64,000 bases of DNA from Cellulophaga sp. HaHaR_3_176. GTDB taxonomy: Bacteria; Bacteroidota; Bacteroidia; Flavobacteriales; Flavobacteriaceae. Below the pieces are notes generated by a model that was given only the letters and a program-made list of their open reading frames with translations, did no database searches and had not been told where the DNA came from. Where the stretch lies: NCBI RefSeq assembly GCF_019021925.1, contig NZ_CP058990.1, forward strand, positions 1,046,001 to 1,110,000. Direction: 5' to 3'. Positions 37,701-45,913 of this stretch are shown here, piece by piece. The first letter of the stretch is position 1. Each line of letters opens with the position of its first letter. The translations under genes and the position numbers were made by a program.

Positions 37701-37904
37701 CCTAAAGATGTATCAAAGCAATTAGGTTTAAGTGGTTTAAGACTTTATGCAAGTGCTCAGAATTTAGTTTATATAACTGCTGCTGATTACCATGGTTTTA
37801 ATCCAGAACATATAGATGGTAGTAACCCAAGAGCTTATGGTTCTCAAAGAGCGGGTACTCCTATATATAAAACGGTAACTTTTGGTGTGAACATTGACTT
37901 TTAA
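34800..37904 (+). CDS. susC: SusC-type TonB-dependent outer-membrane transporter
   Basis: A 1034-residue TonB-linked porin. After the signal peptide (NISLYAQ) come a carboxypeptidase-regulatory-like domain (QLKGVVSDANNVPIPGVNV onwards), a TonB-box-like segment EEVVVVGYGTQKK, the plug with IRGIGSV and DAASAAIYG blocks, and a roughly 750-residue beta-barrel ending in the aromatic VNIDF terminus. It imports glycan oligomers delivered by SusD. The ATG at 34800 is preferred to an upstream TTG at 34761 because the signal peptide starts there. First gene of the susC-susD-lipoprotein operon; adjacent PL17 and PL7 genes identify the ligand as alginate oligosaccharides. Confidence 0.95.
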   Translation: MKFKTKLLLIAITLLNISLYAQDSYQLKGVVSDANNVPIPGVNVVIATTTKGTATDFDGIYEISVNKGDVLSFSYIGYTSKQVIISDQKTLNITLAEDASQLEEVVVVGYGTQKKSTITGSISKVTNETLDQIAVARVDDALVGQVSGVNIQATNAEAGGAPTITIRGIGSVTADSGPALVIDGVVVSSDFLGNLDMNDVESFEVLKDAASAAIYGSEGSNGVILITTKSGKAGKTKFSYQTYTGFKTAHGSDDYRKSVSDWAAKEQAATGVLSNETQYAQLLVQTTGVDRDWQDVFFDGGNITSHSLSARGGTEDTKFSTSLRYLHDEGVVITDDYKLFSANMKVDSKIGDKVRFGIRATPSYTKQRRLPTSIHNPMRQSPWLPIYHTEESLQFIDRDIYPDVGVGDYFYENHLVELDLNGDGSTSRPRTSGDSNAYAQYVEREHFEFNTKLFGSTYLSYEIADGLTAKTSLGVTLEQRKRTRYDGTLYHASGNANSAYYLANRSNIRIISDNTLNYTKTFNDDHDLNLLVGATIQKRTSEETIVEGSGFSNDLLKNFQGATFVDLPQEINTELKKLGYFARVNYAYAGKYLVNASIRRDGSSVFGVDTKWGNFPAVSLGWNVAKENFLLESDAVNTLKFRASYGLTGAENFNVGDAVVNAWPYLALLQNSNSISNGSIESGVSPLNIANTLLQWEASKEFTVGLDYGFFNNKISGSIDYYQRTSDQLLLNNPVSYVTGFDSGIVNLGKVQNSGFELEFRTKNISNEKFSWNSTIIASTNKNELLSFGNSNNALIEDDYDRGSQWINRIGEPISSFWGYVVDEEAFDETSYRTTYVNNPWNRINGESEDIIVKDLNGDGLITEEDKTILGTPYPDLVYSFSNEFEIGNFDFSFMVQGSLGAQVNNIGDQYFYNWFGNATRSGGKEQAVADGLVSDVSFLQEKVLTSEVIASADYFSLRNVNLGYNFPKDVSKQLGLSGLRLYASAQNLVYITAADYHGFNPEHIDGSNPRAYGSQRAGTPIYKTVTFGVNIDF

Positions 37905-37922
37905 TATAAAAAAGAAAAAATT

Positions 37923-39380
37923 ATGAAACATATAAAATATTTAATTTTTGCAGCAGCAGTGTCTGTTTTAGTTTCCTGTGATACTGATGAGTATTTAAAT
38001 CCATTACCAGATACTGCAGTTGCAGTAGATGGGTTCTTTCAATCTGATACAGATGTATTATCAGGCCTTAATGGAATTTATGATGCAATTCAAGGAGTTA
38101 ATAGCAATACGGAATCTAATATTACTGATTTCAATAGAGGTATACAGTTCGAGCACCTTTTAACGGAGCACCGTACCGATAATACTAGAAATGCAACACT
38201 TGAAGGTTCAAAAGCAGATTTTCACAGATACGTTGTTAATGCCAATAATGTAGAATCTGAAGATTATTATGCTTCTATGTATGAAGTAGTTTTTAGAGCT
38301 AATAATATATTAGACTTTATTGATCTTGCAGACGAAAGTAATCAAGCAAGATATGCTGGTGAAGCTAAATTTTTAAGAGCTTATGCTTATTTTAAATTGG
38401 TTAGAATGTTTGGTGATGTACCTTTGGTAACTTCAGTAGTTAACCCTACTGAAAATGAAGCCTTATTTACTAGAATTCCAGAAGCACAAGTGTACGCTCA
38501 AATCGTATCTGACTTACAAGAAGCAGTAAATGTTTTAGATAATTCATCTAAATCAAGAGCATCGAAAGCAGCTGCACAAGGTATTTTAGCAAAAGCTTAC
38601 ATGACACAGCCTACTCCTAATTATACTGCTGCACAAGGGTTATGTGAGGCTATAATTAATAGCTCACAATTTGATTTAGAAGATAATTTTAATGACGTAT
38701 TTTATTCTGAATTAAATGACGAAATTATTTTTGCTATCCAATACCAAACTGGTAATAGTTCAGAAAGTCAAAGTTTTTCGGCTGAATTTACTTCTTCAAC
38801 TCGAGCAGGTTCAGATGATGGTCAAAACATTGTTAATGAGAATTTAAAATTAGATTTCGTTGCCTTTGGAGGAAATAGAACAGCAACATCTATTACCAAC
38901 TTGAATGGAGTACTTTTAGATGATGAAAATGAAGTAGCTAAATTCCTACCAGAAGGTTCTGATATTACAATTACACCGCCAACCTATGGTGTAAGTGCTC
39001 GTAATGCTGGAAACGATTATATTGTTTTACGTTATGCAGATGTTCTTTTAATGCATGTTGAGGCAATTATGGCAGGCGGGACAGAAACTAGTAGTACTGC
39101 AGCTTTAAATTCTTTCCAAGCAGTAAGAGATAGAGCAGGTTTAACTGATGTCGTTTCTAATATAACGAAACAAGACCTTTTAACTGAAAGAAGAGTAGAG
39201 TTAGCGTTTGAAAACCAACGTTGGTTCGATCTTCTTAGATTCGGTGTTGCAGTTGATGTACTTAGTGCTCATTCTACAGAGATGGGATATTCATTTGATC
39301 CTAGAAAATTGTTATTACCTATTCCTGCAAGAGAAATAAATATAAGCGGTGGCCTTTTAACACAAAATCCGGGATATTAA
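37923..39380 (+). CDS. susD: SusD/RagB glycan-binding lipoprotein
   Basis: A 485-residue surface lipoprotein (lipobox VLVSC, cysteine about residue 19, followed by acidic DTDEY typical of surface export). It has the SusD pattern of an N-terminal TPR-like helical scaffold (AKFLRAYAYFKLVRMFGDVPLV) and the C-terminal LLTERRVELAFENQRWFDLLRFG and LLPIPAREIN blocks, all diagnostic. It forms the lid of the SusC barrel and captures alginate oligomers. 18 bp after susC. Confidence 0.95.
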   Translation: MKHIKYLIFAAAVSVLVSCDTDEYLNPLPDTAVAVDGFFQSDTDVLSGLNGIYDAIQGVNSNTESNITDFNRGIQFEHLLTEHRTDNTRNATLEGSKADFHRYVVNANNVESEDYYASMYEVVFRANNILDFIDLADESNQARYAGEAKFLRAYAYFKLVRMFGDVPLVTSVVNPTENEALFTRIPEAQVYAQIVSDLQEAVNVLDNSSKSRASKAAAQGILAKAYMTQPTPNYTAAQGLCEAIINSSQFDLEDNFNDVFYSELNDEIIFAIQYQTGNSSESQSFSAEFTSSTRAGSDDGQNIVNENLKLDFVAFGGNRTATSITNLNGVLLDDENEVAKFLPEGSDITITPPTYGVSARNAGNDYIVLRYADVLLMHVEAIMAGGTETSSTAALNSFQAVRDRAGLTDVVSNITKQDLLTERRVELAFENQRWFDLLRFGVAVDVLSAHSTEMGYSFDPRKLLLPIPAREINISGGLLTQNPGY

Positions 39381-39400
39381 TTTTAAAAAACTTTTAAACG

Positions 39401-40219
39401 ATGAAAAATAAAAAAAATATTTTCCGTAAAACAACCTTGTTACTCTTAAGTGTAATTGCAACAGGTGCTTTTGTTAGTTGTGTTGGTTCTGATACTTTTC
39501 GTGATGAATTGCCAGATGCTGGTTCTAAAGAAGATACCATATTCCCAACAGCTAATTTTGATTATACAGCAAGTCAAGATAATTTTGCCACTTTAACTTT
39601 CTTTGATCTTTCTACCGAAGCATCTTCTTATTTATGGGATTTTGGTGGTGGAGAAAGCTCAACAGAAAAAGATCCTATTTATACTTTTCCTGGTGAGGGT
39701 ACTTACCCTGTTACACTAACTTCTAGTGATGGAAATGGAGTAAGCTCAACTGTTACTATAGATGTTGAAATTGTAGATGAACTAATAGCAGCATTTCAAT
39801 GTCAAGATTTTCTATGTGACCCAAGAACGCCTTGGGCTGGAGTAGATAGAGGAACTACGAGTTCTTATTCAGCAAGTTCTTCTCCAACACCTCCAGAAGA
39901 TAATGGTGCAGCTAAATTAAGTAGTAGTTCAAACTTTCTTGATCAAAGTATTCGTGTGGTTTCAGGGACAACGTATGAAGTTACATTTTGGTATGTAAGT
40001 AAATCTTCAGGTACTTCTGCTGGTGCGCTTTTAATTGAAGATGCAGATACAGGTGGAGCATTACTAAGCCAATCAATTCCGTTATCTGCTAGTGCTTCTA
40101 GTTATGAAGAAATTTCATTTAGGTTTAATACAAATGATGAAACAGAGAACATAAGATTTAATATTGAATATGCAGGTACTGAGGTTAGATTTTCTAAAAT
40201 TAGCATCGATAGAATATAA
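39401..40219 (+). CDS. PKD-domain surface glycan-binding lipoprotein
   Basis: A 272-residue lipoprotein (lipobox AFVSC) with a PKD domain (about residues 50-128: SYLWDFGGGESSTEKDPIYTF is the PKD signature) followed by a roughly 130-residue beta-sandwich of carbohydrate-binding-module type (LDQSIRVVSGTTYEVTFWYVSK). Placed third in the susCD operon, 20 bp after susD, where SusE/F-type surface binding proteins sit. Binding of alginate is inferred from position; no catalytic motifs are seen. Confidence 0.82.
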   Translation: MKNKKNIFRKTTLLLLSVIATGAFVSCVGSDTFRDELPDAGSKEDTIFPTANFDYTASQDNFATLTFFDLSTEASSYLWDFGGGESSTEKDPIYTFPGEGTYPVTLTSSDGNGVSSTVTIDVEIVDELIAAFQCQDFLCDPRTPWAGVDRGTTSSYSASSSPTPPEDNGAAKLSSSSNFLDQSIRVVSGTTYEVTFWYVSKSSGTSAGALLIEDADTGGALLSQSIPLSASASSYEEISFRFNTNDETENIRFNIEYAGTEVRFSKISIDRI

Positions 40220-40239
40220 TTATTAGATCCATTAAAATG

Positions 40240-40288
40240 TTAATATAGAAATGCTTAATTAATTTTATCGAAAGTATTTCTATATTAA
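40240..40288 (+). other. intergenic hairpin between the two surface lipoprotein genes
   Basis: 17-bp stem with one G-T pair: TTAATATAGAAATGCTT (40240-40256) and its partner (40272-40288), loop of 15. Followed by TTAATGGAGTTTT rather than a clean T-run. A second 10-bp stem (40316-40325 with 40357-40366) follows. Together they probably attenuate or process the transcript before the second lipoprotein gene. Confidence 0.55.
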
Positions 40289-40398
40289 TTAATGGAGTTT
40301 TACATTCATTTTACCATGTTGATAACGTTGGTTAAGATTATTAATCATCATAAATATTATCAACATCTAGAAGTAAACAAATAAATAAACAAAAAATT

Positions 40399-41838
40399 AT
40401 GAATTTATTAAATAAAGGAATAAGTGCTCTGCTAATAACAGGCCTTATGATGTCATGTGATGACGATGAATTTATCACAATTAATCCAGTAGAATCATCA
40501 GGTGGTTCTACTACGAGTGTCTTTTCAAGTTTCGATGTAGAGTCGAGTGGCGATGGTACTTTTGTTACTGTAAAACCATTATCGGTAGGAGTTGATTCTT
40601 ATGAAATTGATTTTGGAGATGGCGGAAATATTGTTACTGCGTTACAAGGTGAATCAGCTTCTTACGATTATCCTAATATTAATGCTTCTACAGATTATAC
40701 GATAACTGTAACTACAAAAGCAGATGGTCAGAGTGATATTATTAAATCAGAAGACATTACAGTTACACACACTGTGCAATCTGTAGATAATGCACCCTCT
40801 TCACCAGAAATTAAGTTATATAATTTGTTGAACATATTTACTGATGCAAGTTCTGTTGGTACAGCTGGTACTGGTGGTAAAGCAGTAGTTTTAGAATCTG
40901 GGAATAACTTAATTGAATTTTCTAGATTGCATAGTGATGCAGGAGTTTTGACATTAAGTGATGAAATTGTTGCTGCCGATGCTTTTTATAGCAGTGTTGG
41001 TTCTAATGATATACATTTTGATGTGTATTCTGAATTTGCAGAAGGTATAGATAAATTGAAAATAACTTTGGTTGATAATGCGACTTCTACAAATTATGTT
41101 ATTGATGATATAGATTTAATTGATGGAGAATGGACTAGTCTTGATTTTGACTTAACTACAGATTTCTCATCACCAGTTGTTCAGTTTGAAACGATATTAT
41201 TTGAATTAGGTAGTACAGGTACTGCAAATGATCATGCAACTATAACTGTAGATAATATTTATATGTCAAGAATGACTGGATCTACTATCTTAAATGGTGA
41301 TTTTTCAGATGGTCAAGATTTTTGGAAATGGAGTACTTTTACAGATGGAGAAACCAATCCTTTTGGTTCTAGTTCTGATGGTTCTAATTTAAATTATGAT
41401 GGAACAGATAATGGAGGTAAAACAGCAGGTGCTAAATGGTCTTCAAGTCAATCAGGAGGAGAATTTAGAAGTTCTAGTTCTAGATATGCATATCAAGAAC
41501 TTAATTTAACACCTGGTGCTTCTTATATTTTAGAGTATCAATATGCTATTAATGATGGTAGTGGAAATGATCCTTTAGGAGGAAGAAAAATAGTAGGTTT
41601 AATTCTTGATGGTCAATATGATGATGGAGCGGATGCTGTAGATAATCTTTCATCTAACTTAGGATTTAATGAAGGTTTCGTAGCTGAAGGGAAATTCTCA
41701 GATACAACTAATGGTATTGGTACAATTGTTCAAATTCCATTTACAGCTAATTCTAATGGTGAAGTTGCTATAATGTTTTATGCAGTTACTCCAGCAGATG
41801 CATGGATTGATAATGTTAAAGTTATTCAATTACCATAA
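40399..41838 (+). CDS. multidomain surface lipoprotein (PKD-like plus beta-sandwich domains)
   Basis: A 479-residue lipoprotein (lipobox MMSC followed by acidic DDDE). Residues about 40-125 form a PKD-like domain (SYEIDFGDGGNIVT, NASTDYTITVTT), then a beta-sandwich around 140-295 and a second around 300-475 with carbohydrate-binding-like features (NGDFSDGQDFWKWS, SYILEYQYAIND). No catalytic residues are recognisable. Just before the PL7 gene (5 bp) and after two hairpins, it is probably an alginate-binding surface protein co-expressed with PL7. Confidence 0.78.
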   Translation: MNLLNKGISALLITGLMMSCDDDEFITINPVESSGGSTTSVFSSFDVESSGDGTFVTVKPLSVGVDSYEIDFGDGGNIVTALQGESASYDYPNINASTDYTITVTTKADGQSDIIKSEDITVTHTVQSVDNAPSSPEIKLYNLLNIFTDASSVGTAGTGGKAVVLESGNNLIEFSRLHSDAGVLTLSDEIVAADAFYSSVGSNDIHFDVYSEFAEGIDKLKITLVDNATSTNYVIDDIDLIDGEWTSLDFDLTTDFSSPVVQFETILFELGSTGTANDHATITVDNIYMSRMTGSTILNGDFSDGQDFWKWSTFTDGETNPFGSSSDGSNLNYDGTDNGGKTAGAKWSSSQSGGEFRSSSSRYAYQELNLTPGASYILEYQYAINDGSGNDPLGGRKIVGLILDGQYDDGADAVDNLSSNLGFNEGFVAEGKFSDTTNGIGTIVQIPFTANSNGEVAIMFYAVTPADAWIDNVKVIQLP

Positions 41839-41843
41839 TTACA

Positions 41844-42755
41844 ATGAATAATATCCGAAAAGAATTCATAGTTTTTTTGACTATAATACTTATTTCTGTT
41901 AACGCTACTTCTCAAAAAAAGAAAAGTAGCGTTACAGATTCGGATTTAAAAATTGAAAAGAGAAAGAGTAAGAAAAATAAAAAAATAAAAATTTCAAAAA
42001 TTGATTTAAGTCATTGGAAAGTGACTTTACCAATTGCAAATGAGAAAAGGAAACCTATAGAACTAGAATCTCCTGAAATTTTAGATTTTGCAAATAACGA
42101 AACTGTAAAACCATACTTTTATAACGATTCAACTGATGGGTCTATTGTATTTCATGCTTTCCCAAATACAACTACAACAAATACAAAATATTCAAGAACA
42201 GAGTTAAGAGAACAAATAATACCTGGTGATAATAATACTAATTGGACTTTTGAAGAAGGAGGTACAATGAAAGGTAAACTCTCAATAGAAAAAGTATCTA
42301 AAGATGCTGATGGAAAATATCATAGAATAATCATCATGCAGATTCATGGTCGTTTGTCAAATAATCAAAAAAAATTAATTGGAGCAAAAGATAATAATGC
42401 TCCTCCAATATTGAAAATTTATTGGGATAAAGGAAAAATTAGAGTTAAAACAAAAATTCTTAAAAATCGATCAGTAAATAATATTGATATTTTACGTGAC
42501 GAAGCTTGGGGAGATGATAAAGGCTATAATTTTCCTACAGAAGTTGGGTTTAGGAAATTTACTCTTGAAGTGAAAGTAGAAAAAGGTAAAATGATGATTA
42601 TTTTAAATAATTCAGAATATGCCGTTTATGAAGGAGTTGATATTAACAGGTGGAATATTTTTGAAAATTACTTTAAAGCAGGTAATTATTTTCAAAGTAA
42701 AGAGCAAGGTTCTTACTCAAAAGTCAAATATTACGAATTAGAAGTGTCACATTAA
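41844..42755 (+). CDS. PL7 alginate lyase
   Basis: A 303-residue exported endolyase with a signal peptide (about 1-24, ending ATSQ). The PL7 jelly-roll has the three classic motifs: RTELRE (residues 118-123), QIH (166-168) and YFKAGNYFQ (276-284); these hold the catalytic Arg, Gln, His and Tyr. In studied PL7 enzymes the QIH form usually accepts guluronate or mixed blocks. A lysine-rich stretch (residues 25-52) precedes the domain and lies outside the usual fold. There is no lipobox, so it is periplasmic or secreted. Last gene before gntR. Confidence 0.93.
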   Translation: MNNIRKEFIVFLTIILISVNATSQKKKSSVTDSDLKIEKRKSKKNKKIKISKIDLSHWKVTLPIANEKRKPIELESPEILDFANNETVKPYFYNDSTDGSIVFHAFPNTTTTNTKYSRTELREQIIPGDNNTNWTFEEGGTMKGKLSIEKVSKDADGKYHRIIIMQIHGRLSNNQKKLIGAKDNNAPPILKIYWDKGKIRVKTKILKNRSVNNIDILRDEAWGDDKGYNFPTEVGFRKFTLEVKVEKGKMMIILNNSEYAVYEGVDINRWNIFENYFKAGNYFQSKEQGSYSKVKYYELEVSH

Positions 42756-42905
42756 AGCTTAAAATGTGTAAAATTAAATCTTAAGAGAATTATTTTTAAC
42801 CTTTACTGTGTTGAATTTCAGTTTTTTATAATCATATTCTTTAAGTTTGAAATAACTTTTTTTTTAATGGATATATTATTTTTTTACTCGAAATTAATTT
42901 TTATT

Positions 42906-42945
42906 TTTAACAAACCAATCTGGTTAACCAATTTGAATACCAATT
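42906..42945 (+). promoter_or_regulatory. GntR operator array at its own gene
   Basis: Central dyad TCTGGTTAACCAAT (42919-42932), flanked 13 bp upstream by TTTAACAAACCAAT (42906-42919, right half perfect) and downstream by a degenerate copy TTTGAATACCAAT (42932-42944) with a half-site shifted by one base. The array ends about 10 bp before the gntR ATG, so autorepression by blocking initiation is likely. No exact -7 box is visible here. Confidence 0.65.
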
Positions 42946-42954
42946 TATAATAAT

Positions 42955-43680
42955 ATGAAGTTAGATGTTATCTCCAAAGCGGAAAATCAAGATATTCAAA
43001 AACAAATCATAAAGAATATAAAAGAGTTAATTAGCTATAAAAATCTTGAGCCAGGTGATAAACTACCATCTGAAAGAATGTTAGCTGAAAAATTTGGAGT
43101 AAGTAGAAGTAATTTAAGAGAGGCTATTCAAAAACTAGAGTTTTATGGAATATTATTTTCTAAACCACAGAGTGGAACTTTCATTGCAGATATTGGTACT
43201 GTTGCAATGGATGGTATGTTGGAAGATATTTTACGTTTAGAAGATCCCGACTTTAAATCATTAGTAGAAACAAGAATTTTATTAGAATTAAAAACGGTTA
43301 GATTAGCAGCTTTACGCAGAACAGATGAAGATTTAAAGCAATTGAAAGAAGCTTTAGATGCTTATGAAATTAAAGTAAAAAATGGAGAAGATGCTGTTGA
43401 AGAAGATTTGCTTTTTCATTTAGCGATTGCAAGAGCAAGTGGTAATAGTACAATGAATACTTTTATGTTAATCATCACGCCAGAAATCATTACTAATTTC
43501 GAAAAATACCATGTATGTGATAATAGTCAATCACTATTAGGTATTCAAGAACATATTGAAATATATAATTCAATTTTAGAGCAAAACCCAACAAAAGCAA
43601 AAGAGAGAATGAAAATACATTTTAAGACATTATATCAGTATTGTTATAATATAGATATAGTAGATGCTAAAATTGATTAA
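42955..43680 (+). CDS. FadR-subfamily GntR regulator of alginate utilisation
   Basis: A 241-residue repressor: N-terminal winged helix (PGDKLPSERMLAEKFGVSRSNLREAIQKLE, the GntR signature, about residues 33-62) and C-terminal all-helical FCD domain (RILLELKTVRLAALRR, DLLFHLAIARASGN) that binds a small acid, commonly with a metal. In uronate loci the effector is usually KDG or DEH. Its position between the lyase and catabolic genes and the 13-bp-phased dyads before PL17, susC and its own start make it the probable controller of the whole locus. The dyad-protein pairing is inferred. Confidence 0.9.
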   Translation: MKLDVISKAENQDIQKQIIKNIKELISYKNLEPGDKLPSERMLAEKFGVSRSNLREAIQKLEFYGILFSKPQSGTFIADIGTVAMDGMLEDILRLEDPDFKSLVETRILLELKTVRLAALRRTDEDLKQLKEALDAYEIKVKNGEDAVEEDLLFHLAIARASGNSTMNTFMLIITPEIITNFEKYHVCDNSQSLLGIQEHIEIYNSILEQNPTKAKERMKIHFKTLYQYCYNIDIVDAKID

Positions 43681-43766
43681 TAGTATTACTTATATATAGG
43701 AGTAAATAATTTTCGAACAAATTAGAACAACAAAAGCAATAAATATTTCAAATAATTTAAAAGACT

Positions 43767-45062
43767 ATGAAAGTAAAAGGATTAAGATGGTGGGTTGTCG
43801 CTTTAATAGCTTTAGCAACCGTCATCAATTATATAGATAGACAGTCCTTAACGGTATTGTGGCCTGAAATTGCTAAAGATTTATTTCCAGACGAATCTGA
43901 TTTTGAAAGAAAACAAATATACTCTACTATATCAGTAATATTTGTATTTTCCTATGCCTTTGGGCAAGCAATTTTTGGAAAAATATTTGATTGGATTGGA
44001 ACTAGATTTGGTTTTGTATTATCTATAGGTGTTTGGTCTATAGCTACAGCTTTTCATGCAGTAGCAAGTTCATTAACAAGTTTTGCAATATTTAGATCAA
44101 TTTTAGGAATTGCAGAAGCGGGTAACTGGCCTGGTGCTGCAAAAGGAAATGCAGAGTGGTTTCCAACTAAAGAGCGTGCTCTGGCACAGGGGATATTTAA
44201 TTCTGGAGCTGCAATAGGTGGAATTGTCGCTATTCCAATTATTGCTGCTTTAACAATACTTTTTGATTGGAAAATGATATTTGTGATCATCGGTTTAGTA
44301 GGTTTGCTATGGTTGATTCCATGGATGTATTTAGTAAAAAGTCCGCCAAAAAAACACCCTTGGATTACAGATAAAGAGCGTGAATATATTTTAACAGGAC
44401 AAAGAAATCAGGATTTAGATGAAGATGGTGATCCAGATGAAGGTTACACTCCTAATACAGGAGAGTTACTTTCTAAAAAACAAAGTTGGGGTGTAATTAT
44501 TGCTTCAGCAGCTATTGATCCAATATGGTGGCTATTTGTTTTTTGGATTCCAATTTACTTATCTGAAGTATACGGTATGGATGTTAAAGGTATTGGTATA
44601 TATGGCTGGGTACCTTACGTTGGTGCAATGCTTGGAGCTTGGTTTGGTGGTTTATTTGCACAAAACCGTTTAAAAGCTGGTTGGTCTGTAGATAAAACAC
44701 GAAAAACAGTAATTACATTAGGATGTTTAATAATGTTACCATCATTATTAGCAATGGCTAACCCAGGAGAACCAATAACAGCAGTTTTAATTATGGCCGT
44801 TATTTTATTTGGTTTTCAAACAGCAATTGGTAACGTTCAAACATTACCAAGTGATTTCTTCGGAGGAAAATCAGTAGGTACATTATCAGGTTTTGCTGGT
44901 ATGGCTGCAAAATTAGCAGTAGCAGGTTTAACGTCATTAGTTCCGTGGCTTACTCAAGGAGGAAATTATACGCCAGTTTTTGTTATTGGTGCAGCTTTAG
45001 CATTATTAGCTTTAGCAAGTGTTTGGGTTTTATGTGGTAAAATTGAACCATTAAAGCCATAA
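43767..45062 (+). CDS. MFS transporter, probable uronate (DEH) importer
   Basis: A 431-residue MFS permease with 12 helices of the hexuronate/anion:cation symporter group. The signature NYIDRQSLTVLWPEI follows helix 1, and GIAEAGNWPGAAKGNAEWFP in helix 4 is typical of ExuT-type carriers. It would carry the unsaturated monouronate made by PL17 across the inner membrane. Followed 51 bp on by two SDRs and KdgK, forming the catabolic operon. Substrate inferred from context. Confidence 0.88.
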   Translation: MKVKGLRWWVVALIALATVINYIDRQSLTVLWPEIAKDLFPDESDFERKQIYSTISVIFVFSYAFGQAIFGKIFDWIGTRFGFVLSIGVWSIATAFHAVASSLTSFAIFRSILGIAEAGNWPGAAKGNAEWFPTKERALAQGIFNSGAAIGGIVAIPIIAALTILFDWKMIFVIIGLVGLLWLIPWMYLVKSPPKKHPWITDKEREYILTGQRNQDLDEDGDPDEGYTPNTGELLSKKQSWGVIIASAAIDPIWWLFVFWIPIYLSEVYGMDVKGIGIYGWVPYVGAMLGAWFGGLFAQNRLKAGWSVDKTRKTVITLGCLIMLPSLLAMANPGEPITAVLIMAVILFGFQTAIGNVQTLPSDFFGGKSVGTLSGFAGMAAKLAVAGLTSLVPWLTQGGNYTPVFVIGAALALLALASVWVLCGKIEPLKP

Positions 45063-45113
45063 TTAAAAGAATAAAAATAGAATATTTTAAGTGAATTAGT
45101 TTTAAATATAAAT

Positions 45114-45887
45114 ATGAGTAAAATGAGTGAAAATAAAGGAAAAGTAGCAGTAGTAACAGGAGCAACTGGTGGTATTGGTTTTCAAGTAGCAAAAAGATTA
45201 GGTAAAGATGGATATACTGTAGTTTTAAATGGTATTGAAGACGAAGCTGGAGCAGAAAGAGTTAAGGAACTTACTGCAGAAGGAATTACTGCTGAGTATT
45301 TTGGTTTTGATGTTACAAAAGATGAAGCTGTAACTTCTAATATTACTGCAATCGGAAATAAGTATGGTAGAATCGATGTGTTGGTTAACAATGCAGGTGG
45401 TTTAGGTGGAAGATCTAGATTTGAAGAAATGACAACTGAATTTTACAGATTTGTTATGGCTTTAAACCTTGATTCTGTATTTTTTGCTTCAAGAGCAGCT
45501 ATACCATTCCTTAAAAAAGGAAAAAATGCTTCAATCATCAACTATACATCAAATGCAGGATGGAATGCAGGTGGACCAGGAGCAGGTATATATGGTACTT
45601 CTAAAGCAGGAGTTCATGCTATAACTAGAGCATTAGCAAAAGATTTAGCTGAATATGGTATTAGAGTAAATGCAGTATCTCCAGGTACAATTGATACTCC
45701 ATTCCACGCACAAATTAAATCTACTAAGCCAGAAGTTTTTGCTTCTTGGAAAAACAATATTTTATTAGGAAGATTAGGTCAGCCTGAAGAAGTTGCTTCT
45801 GTAGTATCTTTCTTAGCTAGTGATAATGCTTCATTTATAACTGCTGAAACTATCCAAATTGGTGGTGGTCAAGCATTAGGTATATAA
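45114..45887 (+). CDS. SDR oxidoreductase, candidate DEH reductase (first of pair)
   Basis: A 257-residue classical SDR. NAD(P) loop GATGGIG (about residues 16-22), NNAGG motif near 92, catalytic Ser in NYTSNAG and YGTSK with Tyr and Lys, and the PGTIDTPF block are all intact. In alginate loci one SDR reduces 4-deoxy-L-erythro-5-hexoseulose uronate (DEH) to 2-keto-3-deoxygluconate. Here two dissimilar SDRs are adjacent (26 bp apart) and which one is the DEH reductase cannot be decided. An alternative start is the ATG at 45123. Confidence 0.82.
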   Translation: MSKMSENKGKVAVVTGATGGIGFQVAKRLGKDGYTVVLNGIEDEAGAERVKELTAEGITAEYFGFDVTKDEAVTSNITAIGNKYGRIDVLVNNAGGLGGRSRFEEMTTEFYRFVMALNLDSVFFASRAAIPFLKKGKNASIINYTSNAGWNAGGPGAGIYGTSKAGVHAITRALAKDLAEYGIRVNAVSPGTIDTPFHAQIKSTKPEVFASWKNNILLGRLGQPEEVASVVSFLASDNASFITAETIQIGGGQALGI

Positions 45888-45913
45888 TATTCTATTTTCT
45901 ATTAAAGTAAGAA

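Noticed and set aside
40327..40340. Half operator GTTGGTTAAG upstream of the second surface lipoprotein
   Set aside because: Only one half-site, no partner at 13 bp, and it falls in the loop of a hairpin.
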